DNA of 64,000 bases from Pseudoduganella violacea (GTDB taxonomy: Bacteria; Pseudomonadota; Gammaproteobacteria; Burkholderiales; Burkholderiaceae_D): the NCBI RefSeq assembly GCF_014191875.1, contig NZ_JACHXD010000019.1, forward strand, positions 1 through 64,000. Direction: 5' to 3'. Numbering within the stretch: position 1 is the stretch's first letter; each line of letters opens with the position of its first letter. Made by a program: the position numbers and the translations under genes. Positions 52,347 to 61,456 of the stretch are shown in pieces. A model generated the notes under the pieces. It was given only the letters and a program-made list of their open reading frames with translations. It was not told the DNA's origin and made no database searches.

Positions 52347-52679
52347 ATGTCCAAATATATAGCCCTGGTCATGATTGCGATTTGGAGCCTCGACGCGCTG
52401 GGCCAAACGGCAACGCTCGACCCAGGTGCGCGTGTTTATGGGTCTCCACGTAGCGGTTTGTTTTGCAATAAAAGTCCAGGCCGTCAATCTCTTCCAGACA
52501 GCACTCCAGTCGTCGTCGTTGGGCAGGTTCAGGTTCGCTGTGGATTATTTTTCACCTATCGTTATACGGTGATCCAATACCGCAACAATAAGCAGGAACT
52601 AGAACAAGGCTATGTTCCACGGCGACAAATACAGGCCATGCAAGTCAGCGCTAGAAAGCCCCCCGCTCCCGTTCGATAA
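52347..52679 (+). CDS. Secreted hypothetical protein, 110 residues
   Basis: A signal peptide (MSKYIALVMIAIWSLDALG) precedes a small domain with three cysteines (LFCNKSPGRQ, then VQVRCGLFFTYRYTVIQYRN). It resembles SH3-like periplasmic proteins in its length and pattern of Val/Tyr. Codon use is less GC-biased than the neighbours, hinting at transfer. Monocistronic; function unknown. Confidence 0.55.
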   Translation: MSKYIALVMIAIWSLDALGQTATLDPGARVYGSPRSGLFCNKSPGRQSLPDSTPVVVVGQVQVRCGLFFTYRYTVIQYRNNKQELEQGYVPRRQIQAMQVSARKPPAPVR

Positions 52680-52700
52680 CGATGCTTGGGTGCTCACAGG

Positions 52701-53717
52701 CTACCGGCGGCGCGCCACACGCGCGGTCTGCGTGCGCAAGGTGCTGTGATCCAAGCACCGCTCCACAATATATAGTGGGCGCCGCTTGGTTTCCTCAAAA
52801 ACCCGGCCTAAATATTCCGCGATCACTCCCAAGCACATCAATTGAATCCCGGCCAACAGCATCATGCCGGATGCCAGCGTCGCCCAGCCAGACACAGCAT
52901 TGCCAACAATGAGCGTGTCCATCAGAATGAACAACCCATAGAGCAAGGCGCCCGTGGAAATCAACACCCCCAGCAAGGAGACCATGCGCAAAGGCTTCAT
53001 GGAGAAGGACGTGATGCCCAGGGAAGCGAGTTCCAGGAGTTGAGGAAGACGGAAATGGGTGTCGCCGGCGATACGTGTAGGCGCCTCGAACGCGATCGTC
53101 TCGCTACGAAACCCCAGCCAGGCGTACAAACCTTTCATGAAACGGGCACGTTCAGGCAACTGGAGCAAAGCATCGACCACGCACCGATCCAACAGCCGAA
53201 AATCACCCGCATCGGGTGGGATGGCGAAACGCTCTCCCTTCTGCAGGAAACGATAGAAGGCGCGCTTGGTCCATGCCAAGGGACGCGGTTCTCGCGCCTG
53301 GCCTGTTTGCACGGCTATCACCACCGGGCACCCCGCCTGCCAACGCGCCACCATCCTGGGAATCAGGCTCGCAGGATGTCGGCCGTCGCCGTCCATGATC
53401 GCCACGGCATCACCGCGCGCCGCCGTCAGTCCGGCGGTCAGTGCCGCTTCCTTGCCGAAGTTGCGCGACAGCGTCAGCAACTGCAGGTTCACCGGCACAA
53501 TACTCTCGAACTCCGCCACGACCTCCTTCAGGTTGTCGCTCCCGCCGTCATCGACAATAACGACCTCCCATTTCATACCGACCTCAGACAGTACCAGCGC
53601 CAATGCCGGTAACAGCAGGCGCAGCGATGCCGCCTCATTAAACACTGGCAAGACCACCGACAAAGTACGAGGTGTCGCGGGCGGCGGCACTGCGGGGGAT
53701 GGATGACGCGCCCTCAT
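52701..53717 (-). CDS. Glycosyltransferase family 2 (ArnC/GtrB-like)
   Basis: A 338-residue GT2 enzyme: SVVLPVFNEAASLRLLLPAL, VIVDDGGSDNLKEVVAEF, FGKEAALTAGLTAARGDAVA, MDGDGRHP in place of the usual DxD, and two C-terminal membrane helices (VSLLGVLISTGALLYGLFIL, then LASGMMLLAGIQLMCLGVI). Such proteins load a sugar on undecaprenyl phosphate. Its start overlaps the ArnT-like gene (ATGA), so the two act together in lipid A or envelope sugar modification. Confidence 0.85.
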   Translation of the reverse strand: MRARHPSPAVPPPATPRTLSVVLPVFNEAASLRLLLPALALVLSEVGMKWEVVIVDDGGSDNLKEVVAEFESIVPVNLQLLTLSRNFGKEAALTAGLTAARGDAVAIMDGDGRHPASLIPRMVARWQAGCPVVIAVQTGQAREPRPLAWTKRAFYRFLQKGERFAIPPDAGDFRLLDRCVVDALLQLPERARFMKGLYAWLGFRSETIAFEAPTRIAGDTHFRLPQLLELASLGITSFSMKPLRMVSLLGVLISTGALLYGLFILMDTLIVGNAVSGWATLASGMMLLAGIQLMCLGVIAEYLGRVFEETKRRPLYIVERCLDHSTLRTQTARVARRR

Positions 53718-55234
53718 GGCATAGCCACCAGCGAACGACTACGCCCGCGAAATAGGATACGCTCGGGGGCCAGCGCCTCGCGGGCGATGGCATCATTGTC
53801 CATCACGATCATCGGCTCGCCTGTGGCCTGCTGAGTGAACGCACCGGCAGTATAGAAGGCAGAGGAAAACGTGGGCTGCGTGGCGTACGCCAGCACGCTG
53901 CCGGGCGTTGACAGCGAGGCATGTGCTAGCACCAGGGCGCGGTCGGAGTTGGCATTTTGCTGTTGGAGCAGCAGCGGCGACAGGAGCACCACCAACAGGG
54001 CATAGGCCATCAGTGCCTTGCCAATGCGCGGCCACCGCACCGCAGGACGCTGCTCAAGCCATTGCGCCACGAGGACGGCAAATGGCGGCACCGCGGTCAA
54101 CGCGTACGTCCAAATGATATTGCGGCTGCCGGTAAAGAACAGCAGCGGCACCAGGGTCGCGCACCACAAGAAGCGCTCCGCCGGGGATGATCCCAGGCGT
54201 CGCGTTGACCATACCGAAAGCAGGCGCAACATAAAAACAGGGAGCCACGGTAGGATGGCGCCGATCCAGAACAACCAGATCGCCCCCAACGGCTGGCGGT
54301 GGGCAAGGCCATAGCGGTCCCCCTGCCAACCGGGCACCAGGAACCGCGCGAAATGCTCGCCTACGATGAAGTATTGCAGGAACCCTGGATAGGCCAACTC
54401 CGCCGCCACATACCAGGGCAAGCAGATGGCCGTCGCCAACAGTATGCCGGGGGCATCCAGCAGGCAGCGCGCAACCTGGCGCGCCTCGCGCTGCAGCAGA
54501 GCAAAAGCAATAATCGGCAAGCCCAGCAAGGCCCAGGTGGCCAACCCTTTCGCCAGCCCTCCCAGGCCCACCAGCGCCCAGAAAATGCGCGCCCAGCGCC
54601 GCCGCGACGCTTTTTCCTCAGCCGTGAATGCCCGCCAAGCCGCGTACTGCCCACCCCAGACGATGGCCATTTGGATGGCGTCAGTCATCACAGCTCCGGC
54701 CGCCACGAAGAACAGCGGCATGGAGGCCAGCACCGGCACCACCAACCCCGGCTCGCGCAATCCCAGCGCGCGGGCAAAGCAATGAGCCGTCCATAGCGTC
54801 AGCAATGCCGCCAGCAACGCCGGCAAGCGCAGGGCAAACTCATTGATACCGAACAGTATGGCGGTTGCGGCGCTGGCCCAGGTCGATAGCGGTGGCTTGG
54901 CAAAAAATGGGGTTGCCGCGTTCATGTGCGGCATCAGCCAGTAGCCGTTGGTGGCCGTCTGGCGCGCCAGCTCGCCATACCGCGCTTCCGTCGTATCCGC
55001 GAGCGGCCCCCACCACATCAGGCCGATCCGGCACAGCAGAAGCAGCAGCACCGCCAGTACGAACCAGGTGCGCCAAATACCGGGGACTGAGCCTTGCCGC
55101 CTGACGGGCGGCGCAGCGTCATTGCGTTGTTCCAGTGGAATATTGCCAATAAACGGATCCGTCAAAATAGGGGTCTCCTGGCTAGTCAAGGGGAACATCA
55201 AACAAAGCCATCCCTGCAGTGTGATACCTGGCAT
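53714..55234 (-). CDS. ArnT-like glycosyltransferase (GT-C, PMT_2 family)
   Basis: A polytopic membrane protein of 506 residues (or 494 from the ATG at 55198). The first loop contains DTTEARYGELARQTA, the conserved acidic motif of GT-C enzymes, then AKPPLSTWASAATAILFGIN. About eleven hydrophobic helices follow. It should transfer a lipid-linked sugar to lipid A or another periplasmic acceptor, using the donor made by the GT2 enzyme downstream. The start is not certain. Confidence 0.85.
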   Translation of the reverse strand: MPGITLQGWLCLMFPLTSQETPILTDPFIGNIPLEQRNDAAPPVRRQGSVPGIWRTWFVLAVLLLLLCRIGLMWWGPLADTTEARYGELARQTATNGYWLMPHMNAATPFFAKPPLSTWASAATAILFGINEFALRLPALLAALLTLWTAHCFARALGLREPGLVVPVLASMPLFFVAAGAVMTDAIQMAIVWGGQYAAWRAFTAEEKASRRRWARIFWALVGLGGLAKGLATWALLGLPIIAFALLQREARQVARCLLDAPGILLATAICLPWYVAAELAYPGFLQYFIVGEHFARFLVPGWQGDRYGLAHRQPLGAIWLFWIGAILPWLPVFMLRLLSVWSTRRLGSSPAERFLWCATLVPLLFFTGSRNIIWTYALTAVPPFAVLVAQWLEQRPAVRWPRIGKALMAYALLVVLLSPLLLQQQNANSDRALVLAHASLSTPGSVLAYATQPTFSSAFYTAGAFTQQATGEPMIVMDNDAIAREALAPERILFRGRSRSLVAMP

Positions 55235-55545
55235 ACATGGCGGCGAGCCGCTAGAGGCGCCAGACGGAAGCGACGCCTACAAATAATGCAATAAAGACAA
55301 TGCCATGAAAGTCTGTAATGCGCAAGTTCGCTTGCCATGGGAAAGTCACATAACCTGTCAGTACGACACCAGGCATGACAGCGGCCGGCAGTTGCGCGCG
55401 ACGCCGGCCTGAAAGGCATTGCCCACGCCGCTATCATCGGACCGAGTGCAACCAACCCGATGCAATCTTCCGCCACGTTGTGCCGCCCGATGCGCTGCCG
55501 CCCAGCCACGTTATACTGGGCGCCCACCTTTCCGCCCGCCACACC
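55235..55545. other. Intergenic region between the ArnT-like and acetamidase genes
   Basis: About 310 bases between divergent genes. It must contain both promoters. No RNA gene, repeat or clear regulator site was recognised. Confidence 0.5.
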
Positions 55546-56859
55546 ATGCGCTTTCCGATCACTCTGCTGTGTTTTTTCATCACCAGTCTGGCCAACGCCA
55601 CTGCGACGGATGCCTGGGTCGTCAAAATTGAGCGCTGGGGGAATCCCACTTACCAGAGCATGCACCTCGAACAAAATGGCATGGACCTGGCGGGCACGCT
55701 GGGAGGCGATCCATTGGTAGGCCGGCGCGACGGGGATCAGATTGCTTTCACCGTCACCGACAGCAGTAGTAATCGCTACGTCTACCGTGGCACCCTCGAT
55801 GGCGCCGTGCTGCGCGGCAGCTCCGATCATCCCGACACCAATGTCCCACACCGGCGCGCGCAACATGCCTTCAGCGCACGCCGCCTGCCGCAACGCGTAT
55901 CGACCGCACCGCAACGGCATGTTTTCCTTCCCACCAATTACAGCAATGTGTTTAGCGCCGAACGCGATCCCGTGCTCACGATCTGGCCGGGCGACAGCGT
56001 GCGCACGAGCACGATCGACTCCGGCGGCGTGGACGAACAAGGCGTCACGCGCGCTCTATATGGCAATCCGCAGACCGGGCCGTTCTTCGTTGTGGGCGCC
56101 GAACCCGGCGATACCCTAGTGGTGCATCTGCGCCGTCTACGCCTGAACCGAGACTATGCCGACAGCCTGGACGATATCGTTGGGCGAGCGCGCGCCACCA
56201 GTATGGCGGACAAGGCGGGCGCCTTGGGAAAACCGGTGCGCTGGCACCTCGATCGGGAGCGAGGCCTGGCCAGCCCCGAGCACGCCGGCGGCAACCTGGC
56301 CGGCTTTGCCGTTCCGCTGCGGCCAATGCTGGGGGGCCTAGCCCTGGCGCCTGCCGATGGTCCGCCGTTATCCACCGGCGACACGGGACGCGCCGGCGGC
56401 AATATGGATTTCAACGAAGTCGTGGAGGGTAACAGCGTCTACCTGCCTGTACAGCAGCCAGGCGCCCTGCTCTATCTAGGCGACGCCCACGCGGCGCAAG
56501 GTGACGGCGAGACCTCGCAATGGGCGCTGGAGACCTCAATGGAAGTCGAATTCGCCGTACATCTGATCAAGGGCAAGGCGATCAACATGCCGCGCGTCGA
56601 ATCACCGACCCACATCATGGTGCTGGGCCAGGCCGGCTCGCTCGACGAGGCGCTGCGCGCCGCCACTGGCGGCATGGTGCAATGGCTGGCACAGGACTAC
56701 GGCTTATCCCTGCCGGAGAGCGCTTTGGTGCTGGGCAGTGTGGTGAAATACTCGGTTGCCAATCTGGCCGGTCGCAGCGTGGGGATGGCGGCGAAGATTG
56801 ACAAGGCCGTTTTAAGCCGCCTCCAGCGTTTGCACTCCCAACCGCCATCTGCGCCATAG
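55546..56859 (+). CDS. Secreted acetamidase/formamidase family protein
   Basis: A 437-residue protein with a signal peptide (MRFPITLLCFFITSLANAT). After about 110 residues of beta-rich N-terminal domain, the FmdA/AmdA fold is clear: DSVRTSTIDSGGVDEQGVTR, GPFFVVGAEPGDTLVVHLRR, GRAGGNMDFNEVVEGNSVYL and LYLGDAHAAQGDGE. It should hydrolyse an amide in the periplasm. The extra N-terminal domain is not usual for cytoplasmic members. Monocistronic. Confidence 0.85.
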   Translation: MRFPITLLCFFITSLANATATDAWVVKIERWGNPTYQSMHLEQNGMDLAGTLGGDPLVGRRDGDQIAFTVTDSSSNRYVYRGTLDGAVLRGSSDHPDTNVPHRRAQHAFSARRLPQRVSTAPQRHVFLPTNYSNVFSAERDPVLTIWPGDSVRTSTIDSGGVDEQGVTRALYGNPQTGPFFVVGAEPGDTLVVHLRRLRLNRDYADSLDDIVGRARATSMADKAGALGKPVRWHLDRERGLASPEHAGGNLAGFAVPLRPMLGGLALAPADGPPLSTGDTGRAGGNMDFNEVVEGNSVYLPVQQPGALLYLGDAHAAQGDGETSQWALETSMEVEFAVHLIKGKAINMPRVESPTHIMVLGQAGSLDEALRAATGGMVQWLAQDYGLSLPESALVLGSVVKYSVANLAGRSVGMAAKIDKAVLSRLQRLHSQPPSAP

Positions 56860-56882
56860 CAACACAGACTCTATAGGCAGCA

Positions 56883-56900
56883 CCTGACGTATTTGTAATC
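56883..56900 (+). promoter_or_regulatory. Weak CopR-like half-site upstream of copK-like gene
   Basis: The sequence ending in TTTGTAATC (56892-56900) matches 11 of 18 positions of the CopR-type box at 60696-60713, with the right half exact. It is about 100 bases before the copK-like ATG. Copper control of this gene through CopR is plausible. Confidence 0.35.
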
Positions 56901-57001
56901 TCCAGGTCATGTCCCGGTCTATTACGCTTCCTTACACTGTTGGGCAAGCAGGCGGCAATTGCCTTGCCTGCGCGATTGACAACACCATGAAAGGAAAGAC
57001 C

Positions 57002-57295
57002 ATGAAAATCAACGCAACAGGGTCTCTCTTCGTCCTCTCCCTGGCGCTGGCGGCCGTACCGGCGGTTGCCGGGCATGCGCTCCAGGACGAGGCGGTGCGC
57101 AGCCACAGCCTGAATGATGGCGGCACGCTCCATGTATTCAAGGACGGCAAGATGGCCCTGGAAAACAAATACGGCCGCGCCGTTTCCTTGCGCAAGGGCC
57201 AGGTCGTGGAAACCACCGATGACCGCCAGATCGAAGTCGTCGGCAACGAAGTCGGCAAGCTCGATCTGTTGCTGCAACAAGGCCATCAGAACTAA
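57002..57295 (+). CDS. copK: CopK-like periplasmic copper-binding protein
   Basis: A 97-residue secreted protein (MKINATGSLFVLSLALAAVP signal). The mature part matches CopK: LNDGGTLHVFKDGKMALENK, then RAVSLRKGQVVETTDDRQIE and VVGNEVGKLDLLLQ. The ATG at 57002 is preferred because AAAGGA stands just upstream, although an in-frame ATG lies 15 bases earlier. Methionines that bind copper in CopK are fewer here. It should bind Cu(I) in the periplasm. It faces the copA-copB-copI genes from the other side. Confidence 0.8.
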   Translation: MKINATGSLFVLSLALAAVPAVAGHALQDEAVRSHSLNDGGTLHVFKDGKMALENKYGRAVSLRKGQVVETTDDRQIEVVGNEVGKLDLLLQQGHQN

Positions 57296-57385
57296 GAAGG
57301 GCGATAGCCGACCATGCTGGCATACGTGGCGGCGGCTGTCTTTCTCTGCCAGCGGCGCCGCGTATTGCCCGCGCTATCACCATAC

Positions 57386-57412
57386 TCGGCCCGTCCGTGC
57401 CTGACGGGCCGA
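57386..57412. terminator. Stem-loop between convergent copper genes
   Basis: TCGGCCCGTC (57386-57395) and GACGGGCCGA (57403-57412) form a perfect 10-bp stem around a 7-base loop, between the ends of the copK-like and copI-like genes. There is no U-run, but the position fits a bidirectional stop. Confidence 0.55.
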
Positions 57413-57444
57413 TAGCCGTCCTTGCCGGCGTCGCGCCGGACTTC

Positions 57445-57894
57445 TTACTTCACGCTGACCTTGCCGACCATGCCGCCCTCAAGATGGCCGGGGATGGTGC
57501 AGGCAAAATCAACCTCGCCGGCCTGCGTGAACTGCCACACGATACCGCCGCGCTGCCCCGGTTTGAGCTTCACCATATTCGGCTCCGCATGCTGCATCTC
57601 GGGCATCCGCCGCATCATCTCGGCATGCGCTTTCAATTCCGCCATCTGCCCCAGCACCATCTCATGCTCCATCTTGCCGGCGTTCTTGAGCAGAAAGCGG
57701 ATGGTCTCACCTGCCTTGACCTCGATCTGTGCCGGGGCAAAGCGCATGCTGTCGTCCATGCCCACCTCGATGACGCGGTCGACCTTGGCGGGGTTGCCCG
57801 GCTTGCCATTGGCTGCGCCGGCATGCTGACCATCAGCCAGCGCCCAAGCAGGCAGCGCCGCGAGTAACAGGGTAAACAATTTTTTCGTTTGCAT
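57445..57894 (-). CDS. copI: Periplasmic cupredoxin (CopI-like)
   Basis: A 149-residue secreted cupredoxin. Signal peptide MQTKKLFTLLLAALPAWALA. Copper ligands appear as His77 (GKMEHEMV) and Cys132, His137 and Met142 (ACTIPGHLEGGM), a type 1 site. A Met-rich segment (AEMMRRMPEMQHAEPNM) precedes the last strand. GGAGA precedes the ATG. It is the last gene of the minus-strand copA-copB-copI operon. Confidence 0.82.
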   Translation of the reverse strand: MQTKKLFTLLLAALPAWALADGQHAGAANGKPGNPAKVDRVIEVGMDDSMRFAPAQIEVKAGETIRFLLKNAGKMEHEMVLGQMAELKAHAEMMRRMPEMQHAEPNMVKLKPGQRGGIVWQFTQAGEVDFACTIPGHLEGGMVGKVSVK

Positions 57895-57937
57895 AGATTC
57901 TCCATTTTCAATCAGGAAATGGGGGACATCCCCCACC

Positions 57938-58741
57938 TCAGTACCAGAACCGCAGGCCGGCAACCCAGCGGGTTTCGCGAACCCGTTCCACCGCTGCAGC
58001 CGTCCCGCCAAATCGGCGGTTCCACTCCACGCCGACATAGGGCGAAAGCTGGCGCGACAAGTCGTAGCGTAGGCGCAGGCCCAGCATGCCCTCCGACAAC
58101 CCACTGCCGACACCGGCCGCGGGATCGGCCTTGCCATAGGCGGTCCATTCGGTACGGGGTTGCAGTACCCATTTCTGCGTCAACAGCAATTCATATTCGG
58201 CATTGAGGCGCAATGCCGTCCGCCCGCCGCCGCCGACATACACGGTGGCATCGAGCTCGAACCAGTACGGCGCCAGGCCCTGCAGTCCCAGCGCCAGCCA
58301 GGTCCGGCGTGGTACCGGACCATGATCCTTGCGCACACCCAGTTGCGCGTCCCAGTAAGGGGCGATGGCATGGCCCCATAACAGTTCGATGCGCGCTTCG
58401 TGCAAGCGACCCTTGGCCACTTCGCCTTCGGCCTTGAGCACCAGGCGGTTGTAGTCGCTGCCGTACCAGGCTTGCGCCTCATACGCCGCGCTGCCATCGC
58501 CGCCGCCCCTGCGCCACTCCAGGCTATCGATCAGCAGGCTGGAAAACCGATGCTCATCGGCCAGGTGGAGCAGGCGCTGCGGTCCGATGGCATATTGGCC
58601 CACACCCAGGGCATAGGCGTCGGCATAGGCATGCGGATCGCGGACGGCGGGCGCATCCTGCACGCGGCCATCCTGGGCCCAGGTGGCCGGCAGGGACACG
58701 GCGCCCAGCACGACAGCGCACAGTAAGCGATACATCTTCAT
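57938..58741 (-). CDS. copB: Copper resistance protein CopB (outer membrane)
   Basis: A 267-residue beta-barrel type protein with a signal peptide (MKMYRLLCAVVLGAVSLPAT). Family features are LLIDSLEWRRGGGDGSAAYE, WYGSDYNRLVLKAEGEVAKG, and a terminal aromatic residue (LRFWY) typical of outer-membrane barrels. The Met/His-rich N-terminus of some CopB proteins is missing here. AAGGA precedes the ATG, 26 bases after copA. It probably works with CopA in handling periplasmic copper. Confidence 0.88.
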   Translation of the reverse strand: MKMYRLLCAVVLGAVSLPATWAQDGRVQDAPAVRDPHAYADAYALGVGQYAIGPQRLLHLADEHRFSSLLIDSLEWRRGGGDGSAAYEAQAWYGSDYNRLVLKAEGEVAKGRLHEARIELLWGHAIAPYWDAQLGVRKDHGPVPRRTWLALGLQGLAPYWFELDATVYVGGGGRTALRLNAEYELLLTQKWVLQPRTEWTAYGKADPAAGVGSGLSEGMLGLRLRYDLSRQLSPYVGVEWNRRFGGTAAAVERVRETRWVAGLRFWY

Positions 58742-58767
58742 TGCGTTTCCTTGTCGTCGTACCCGGT

Positions 58768-60618
58768 TCATGCCACCACCACCTCGCGGAACATGCCCGC
58801 ATCCATGTGGAACATCAGGTGGCAATGCCAGGCCCAACGCCCTAGGGCGTCGGCGGTGACGAGGAAACTCAGGCGCTGGGCCGGCTGCACGGGAATCGTA
58901 TGCAGGCGTGCCTGGAACTGCCCGTCCGCCGTTTCCAGCTCGCTCCACATCCCATGCAGGTGCATGGGGTGCGTCATCATGGTGTCGTTCTGCAGGATCA
59001 CCCTGAGCCGCTCGCCGTAACGCAGGTGCACCGGCGTGCTTTTGCCGAACTCCAGTCCGTCCAGCGACCAGGTGTAACGCTCCATATTGCCGGTCAGGTG
59101 CAGTTCGATCTCGCGCTCGGCGCCGCGCGCATCGAGCGGACCGCCGACGGTGGACAGGTCCGACAGCGTCAGGACGCGCCGGCCGTTGTTGCGTAGGCCG
59201 ATGCCCGGATCGTCCAGATTGACGCGCGGCATGTCCACCCGCATATCGGTGCTGGGGCCATACTCGCTGCTGGCATGGCGCACCGTCTGGCTCGCACGGG
59301 CCAGTGCGGCACCGGCCGCCGGGGCCGCCGGCATACCACCATGATGCATTGCGCCGTGGCTCATGCCGCCATGGTCCATGCCCCCTTGGGACACGCCAGC
59401 GCCAGCACCGGCCGCACCCTGCCCCATGCCGCGATGCTGCATGCCGGCGTGATCCATGCCGGGGCCATGCGCCATCCGCCCCAACATGTCGGACATCGCC
59501 AGCCAAGGGACCGGATCCAGCGCCGGAACGGGAGCGGCCAGTCCAGCCCGCACGGCCAGCGTAGCGCGCGCATACCCGGTGCGGTCCATGGATTGCGCAA
59601 AGATGGTATACGCGTCATCCTGGGGCTGCACCAGCACGTCGCAGGTCTGGCCGGGGCCAAAGCGGAACTCGTCCACCGTGACCGGTTCGACGTCCACGCC
59701 ATCGGCCTGCACCACCGTCATCTTCAAGCCGGGAATGCGCAGATCGTAAAAGGTATTGCCCGCGCCATTGATGCAGCGTAGCCGCACTCGCTCGCCGGGA
59801 CGGAACAGGCCCGTCCAGTTGCCCGCCGGTGTCGTGCCATTGGCCAGGTAGGTCAGCACGCTGGAAGACAGGTCGGCCAGGTCGGTCGGGTTCATACGCA
59901 TGGCATTCCACATGGCGCGCTTCTCGCGCGCGGCGGCCAGGCCCTCGCGGGAAGCGTCGCGCAGAAAATCACCAGCCGTCGGGCGGTTGCGGTTGTAGAC
60001 GTCGCTTTGCGCCTTCAGCTTGGCAAACACCCGCATCGGATCGTCGTCGGTCCAGTCCGAGAGCAGCATCACATAGTCCCGGTCGGCCCGCACGCGCTCG
60101 CCATCGCGCGGCTCGACAATCAGCGCGCCATACATGCCGGTCAGTTCCTGCATGCCCGAATGCGAGTGATACCAGTAGGTGCCGCTCTGCTCGAGCTTGA
60201 AGCGGTAGGTAAAGGTGGCGCCCGGCGCGATACCGGGAAAGCTGATGCCCGGCACCCCATCCATCTGGAACGGCAGGATGATGCCATGCCAATGGACCGA
60301 GGTGCTCTCCCGCAGCCGGTTGGTCACCCGGATCGTGACCGTATCGCCTTCGCGCATGCGTAGGGTGGGCGCCGGCAGCGTGCCATTGATGGTGGTCGCC
60401 ATCCGCACCTGGCCGGTAAAATTGACGGGGGTTTCAGCGATTTCCAGCTCAAAATGGGAACCCCGCAGCTCGGTGCCGCGCTGTGGCGACGCTCCCGTGG
60501 CGGCCAGCGGCAAGGATCCCAGGCCACTTAACACGCCGCCGGCCACCAGCCCCTGCACAAAGCGGCGCCGCGACAGGGTGCAGGGCGAAACCTGCCCGTT
60601 CCATGGTGTATTACGCAT
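58768..60618 (-). CDS. copA: Copper resistance multicopper oxidase CopA
   Basis: A 616-residue Tat-exported multicopper oxidase (SRRRFVQGLVAGGVLSG). Copper ligand motifs are HWHG, HSHSG, HPMHLHG and HCHLMFHMDAGM. A Met/His-rich insert between the second and third domains (MGRMAHGPGMDHAGMQHRGM, then MDHGGMSHGAMHHGG) should bind extra copper. It oxidises Cu(I) or sequesters copper in the periplasm. It is the first gene of the copA-copB-copI operon, divergent from copR. Confidence 0.92.
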   Translation of the reverse strand: MRNTPWNGQVSPCTLSRRRFVQGLVAGGVLSGLGSLPLAATGASPQRGTELRGSHFELEIAETPVNFTGQVRMATTINGTLPAPTLRMREGDTVTIRVTNRLRESTSVHWHGIILPFQMDGVPGISFPGIAPGATFTYRFKLEQSGTYWYHSHSGMQELTGMYGALIVEPRDGERVRADRDYVMLLSDWTDDDPMRVFAKLKAQSDVYNRNRPTAGDFLRDASREGLAAAREKRAMWNAMRMNPTDLADLSSSVLTYLANGTTPAGNWTGLFRPGERVRLRCINGAGNTFYDLRIPGLKMTVVQADGVDVEPVTVDEFRFGPGQTCDVLVQPQDDAYTIFAQSMDRTGYARATLAVRAGLAAPVPALDPVPWLAMSDMLGRMAHGPGMDHAGMQHRGMGQGAAGAGAGVSQGGMDHGGMSHGAMHHGGMPAAPAAGAALARASQTVRHASSEYGPSTDMRVDMPRVNLDDPGIGLRNNGRRVLTLSDLSTVGGPLDARGAEREIELHLTGNMERYTWSLDGLEFGKSTPVHLRYGERLRVILQNDTMMTHPMHLHGMWSELETADGQFQARLHTIPVQPAQRLSFLVTADALGRWAWHCHLMFHMDAGMFREVVVA

Positions 60619-60695
60619 ACATTCCTTTCATATCAATGTGTCACATCAGACGCGGCCAGTATGTCGGGCGCGGGGCAACGCATCGGTGACGCCGG

Positions 60696-60713
60696 GATTA
60701 CATTTACGTAATC
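60696..60713. promoter_or_regulatory. CopR/CusR-type box between copA and copRS
   Basis: GATTAC-ATTTAC-GTAATC is a perfect 6-base inverted repeat with a 6-base spacer, as in boxes bound by CopR/CusR-type regulators. It lies 78 bases from copA and 60 bases from copR, so one site can serve both divergent units. Confidence 0.75.
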
Positions 60714-60772
60714 TTTGCCGAAGGCGCCATCCTTGCGGCACACTACGGCCGTGCAACCAAGGAGAACCCCGC

Positions 60773-61456
60773 ATGAAAATCCTGATCGTCGAGGACGAGG
60801 CCAAGACTGGCGAATACCTGCGCCAGGGCTTGAACGAAGCCGGTTATACGACCGATCTGGCGCGTAACGGCCCGGATGGGCTGCACCTGGCGCTGGGCGG
60901 CGACTACCAGTTGCTGGTCCTGGATGTGATGCTGCCGGGCATGGATGGCTGGCAGCTGCTGCAGATCGTGCGCCAGGCAGGCCACGCCATGCCCATCCTC
61001 TTCCTGACCGCGCGCGACCAGGTGGAAGACCGGGTGCGGGGGCTGGAACTGGGGGCGGACGATTATCTGGTCAAGCCCTTTGCCTTTGCCGAGCTCCTGG
61101 CCCGCATCCGTACGCTATTGCGGCGCGGCCAAGGCAGCCCCCAGGCGGCCGTGCTGACGGCGGCCGATCTGGAACTGGACCTGCTGCGCCGCCGTGTCGT
61201 GCGTCATGGCCGGCGCATCGACCTGACGGCCAAGGAGTTTGCCCTGCTCGAACTGCTGCTGCGCCGAAAGGGCGAGGTCTTGCCGCGCTCACTGATCGCC
61301 TCCCAGGTCTGGGATATGAACTTCGACAGCGATACCAATGTCGTCGAGGTGGCCATGCGCCGCCTGCGCAGCAAGGTGGACGATCCCTTCGAGCGCAAGC
61401 TGATCCAGACCGTGCGCGGCATGGGCTATGTGCTGGACGACGAGGCGCAGGCATGA
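60773..61456 (+). CDS. copR: Heavy-metal response regulator CopR
   Basis: A 227-residue OmpR-type regulator. The receiver has phospho-Asp51 (LLVLDVMLPGMDG), Lys101 (LVKPFAF) and the acidic pair EDEA at its start. The winged-helix C-terminal domain (DLTAKEFALLELLLRRKGEV, then VVEVAMRRLRSKVDDPFERK) follows. Its stop overlaps the copS ATG (ATGA). It should activate copA-copB-copI and itself through the box at 60696-60713 under high copper. Confidence 0.92.
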   Translation: MKILIVEDEAKTGEYLRQGLNEAGYTTDLARNGPDGLHLALGGDYQLLVLDVMLPGMDGWQLLQIVRQAGHAMPILFLTARDQVEDRVRGLELGADDYLVKPFAFAELLARIRTLLRRGQGSPQAAVLTAADLELDLLRRRVVRHGRRIDLTAKEFALLELLLRRKGEVLPRSLIASQVWDMNFDSDTNVVEVAMRRLRSKVDDPFERKLIQTVRGMGYVLDDEAQA

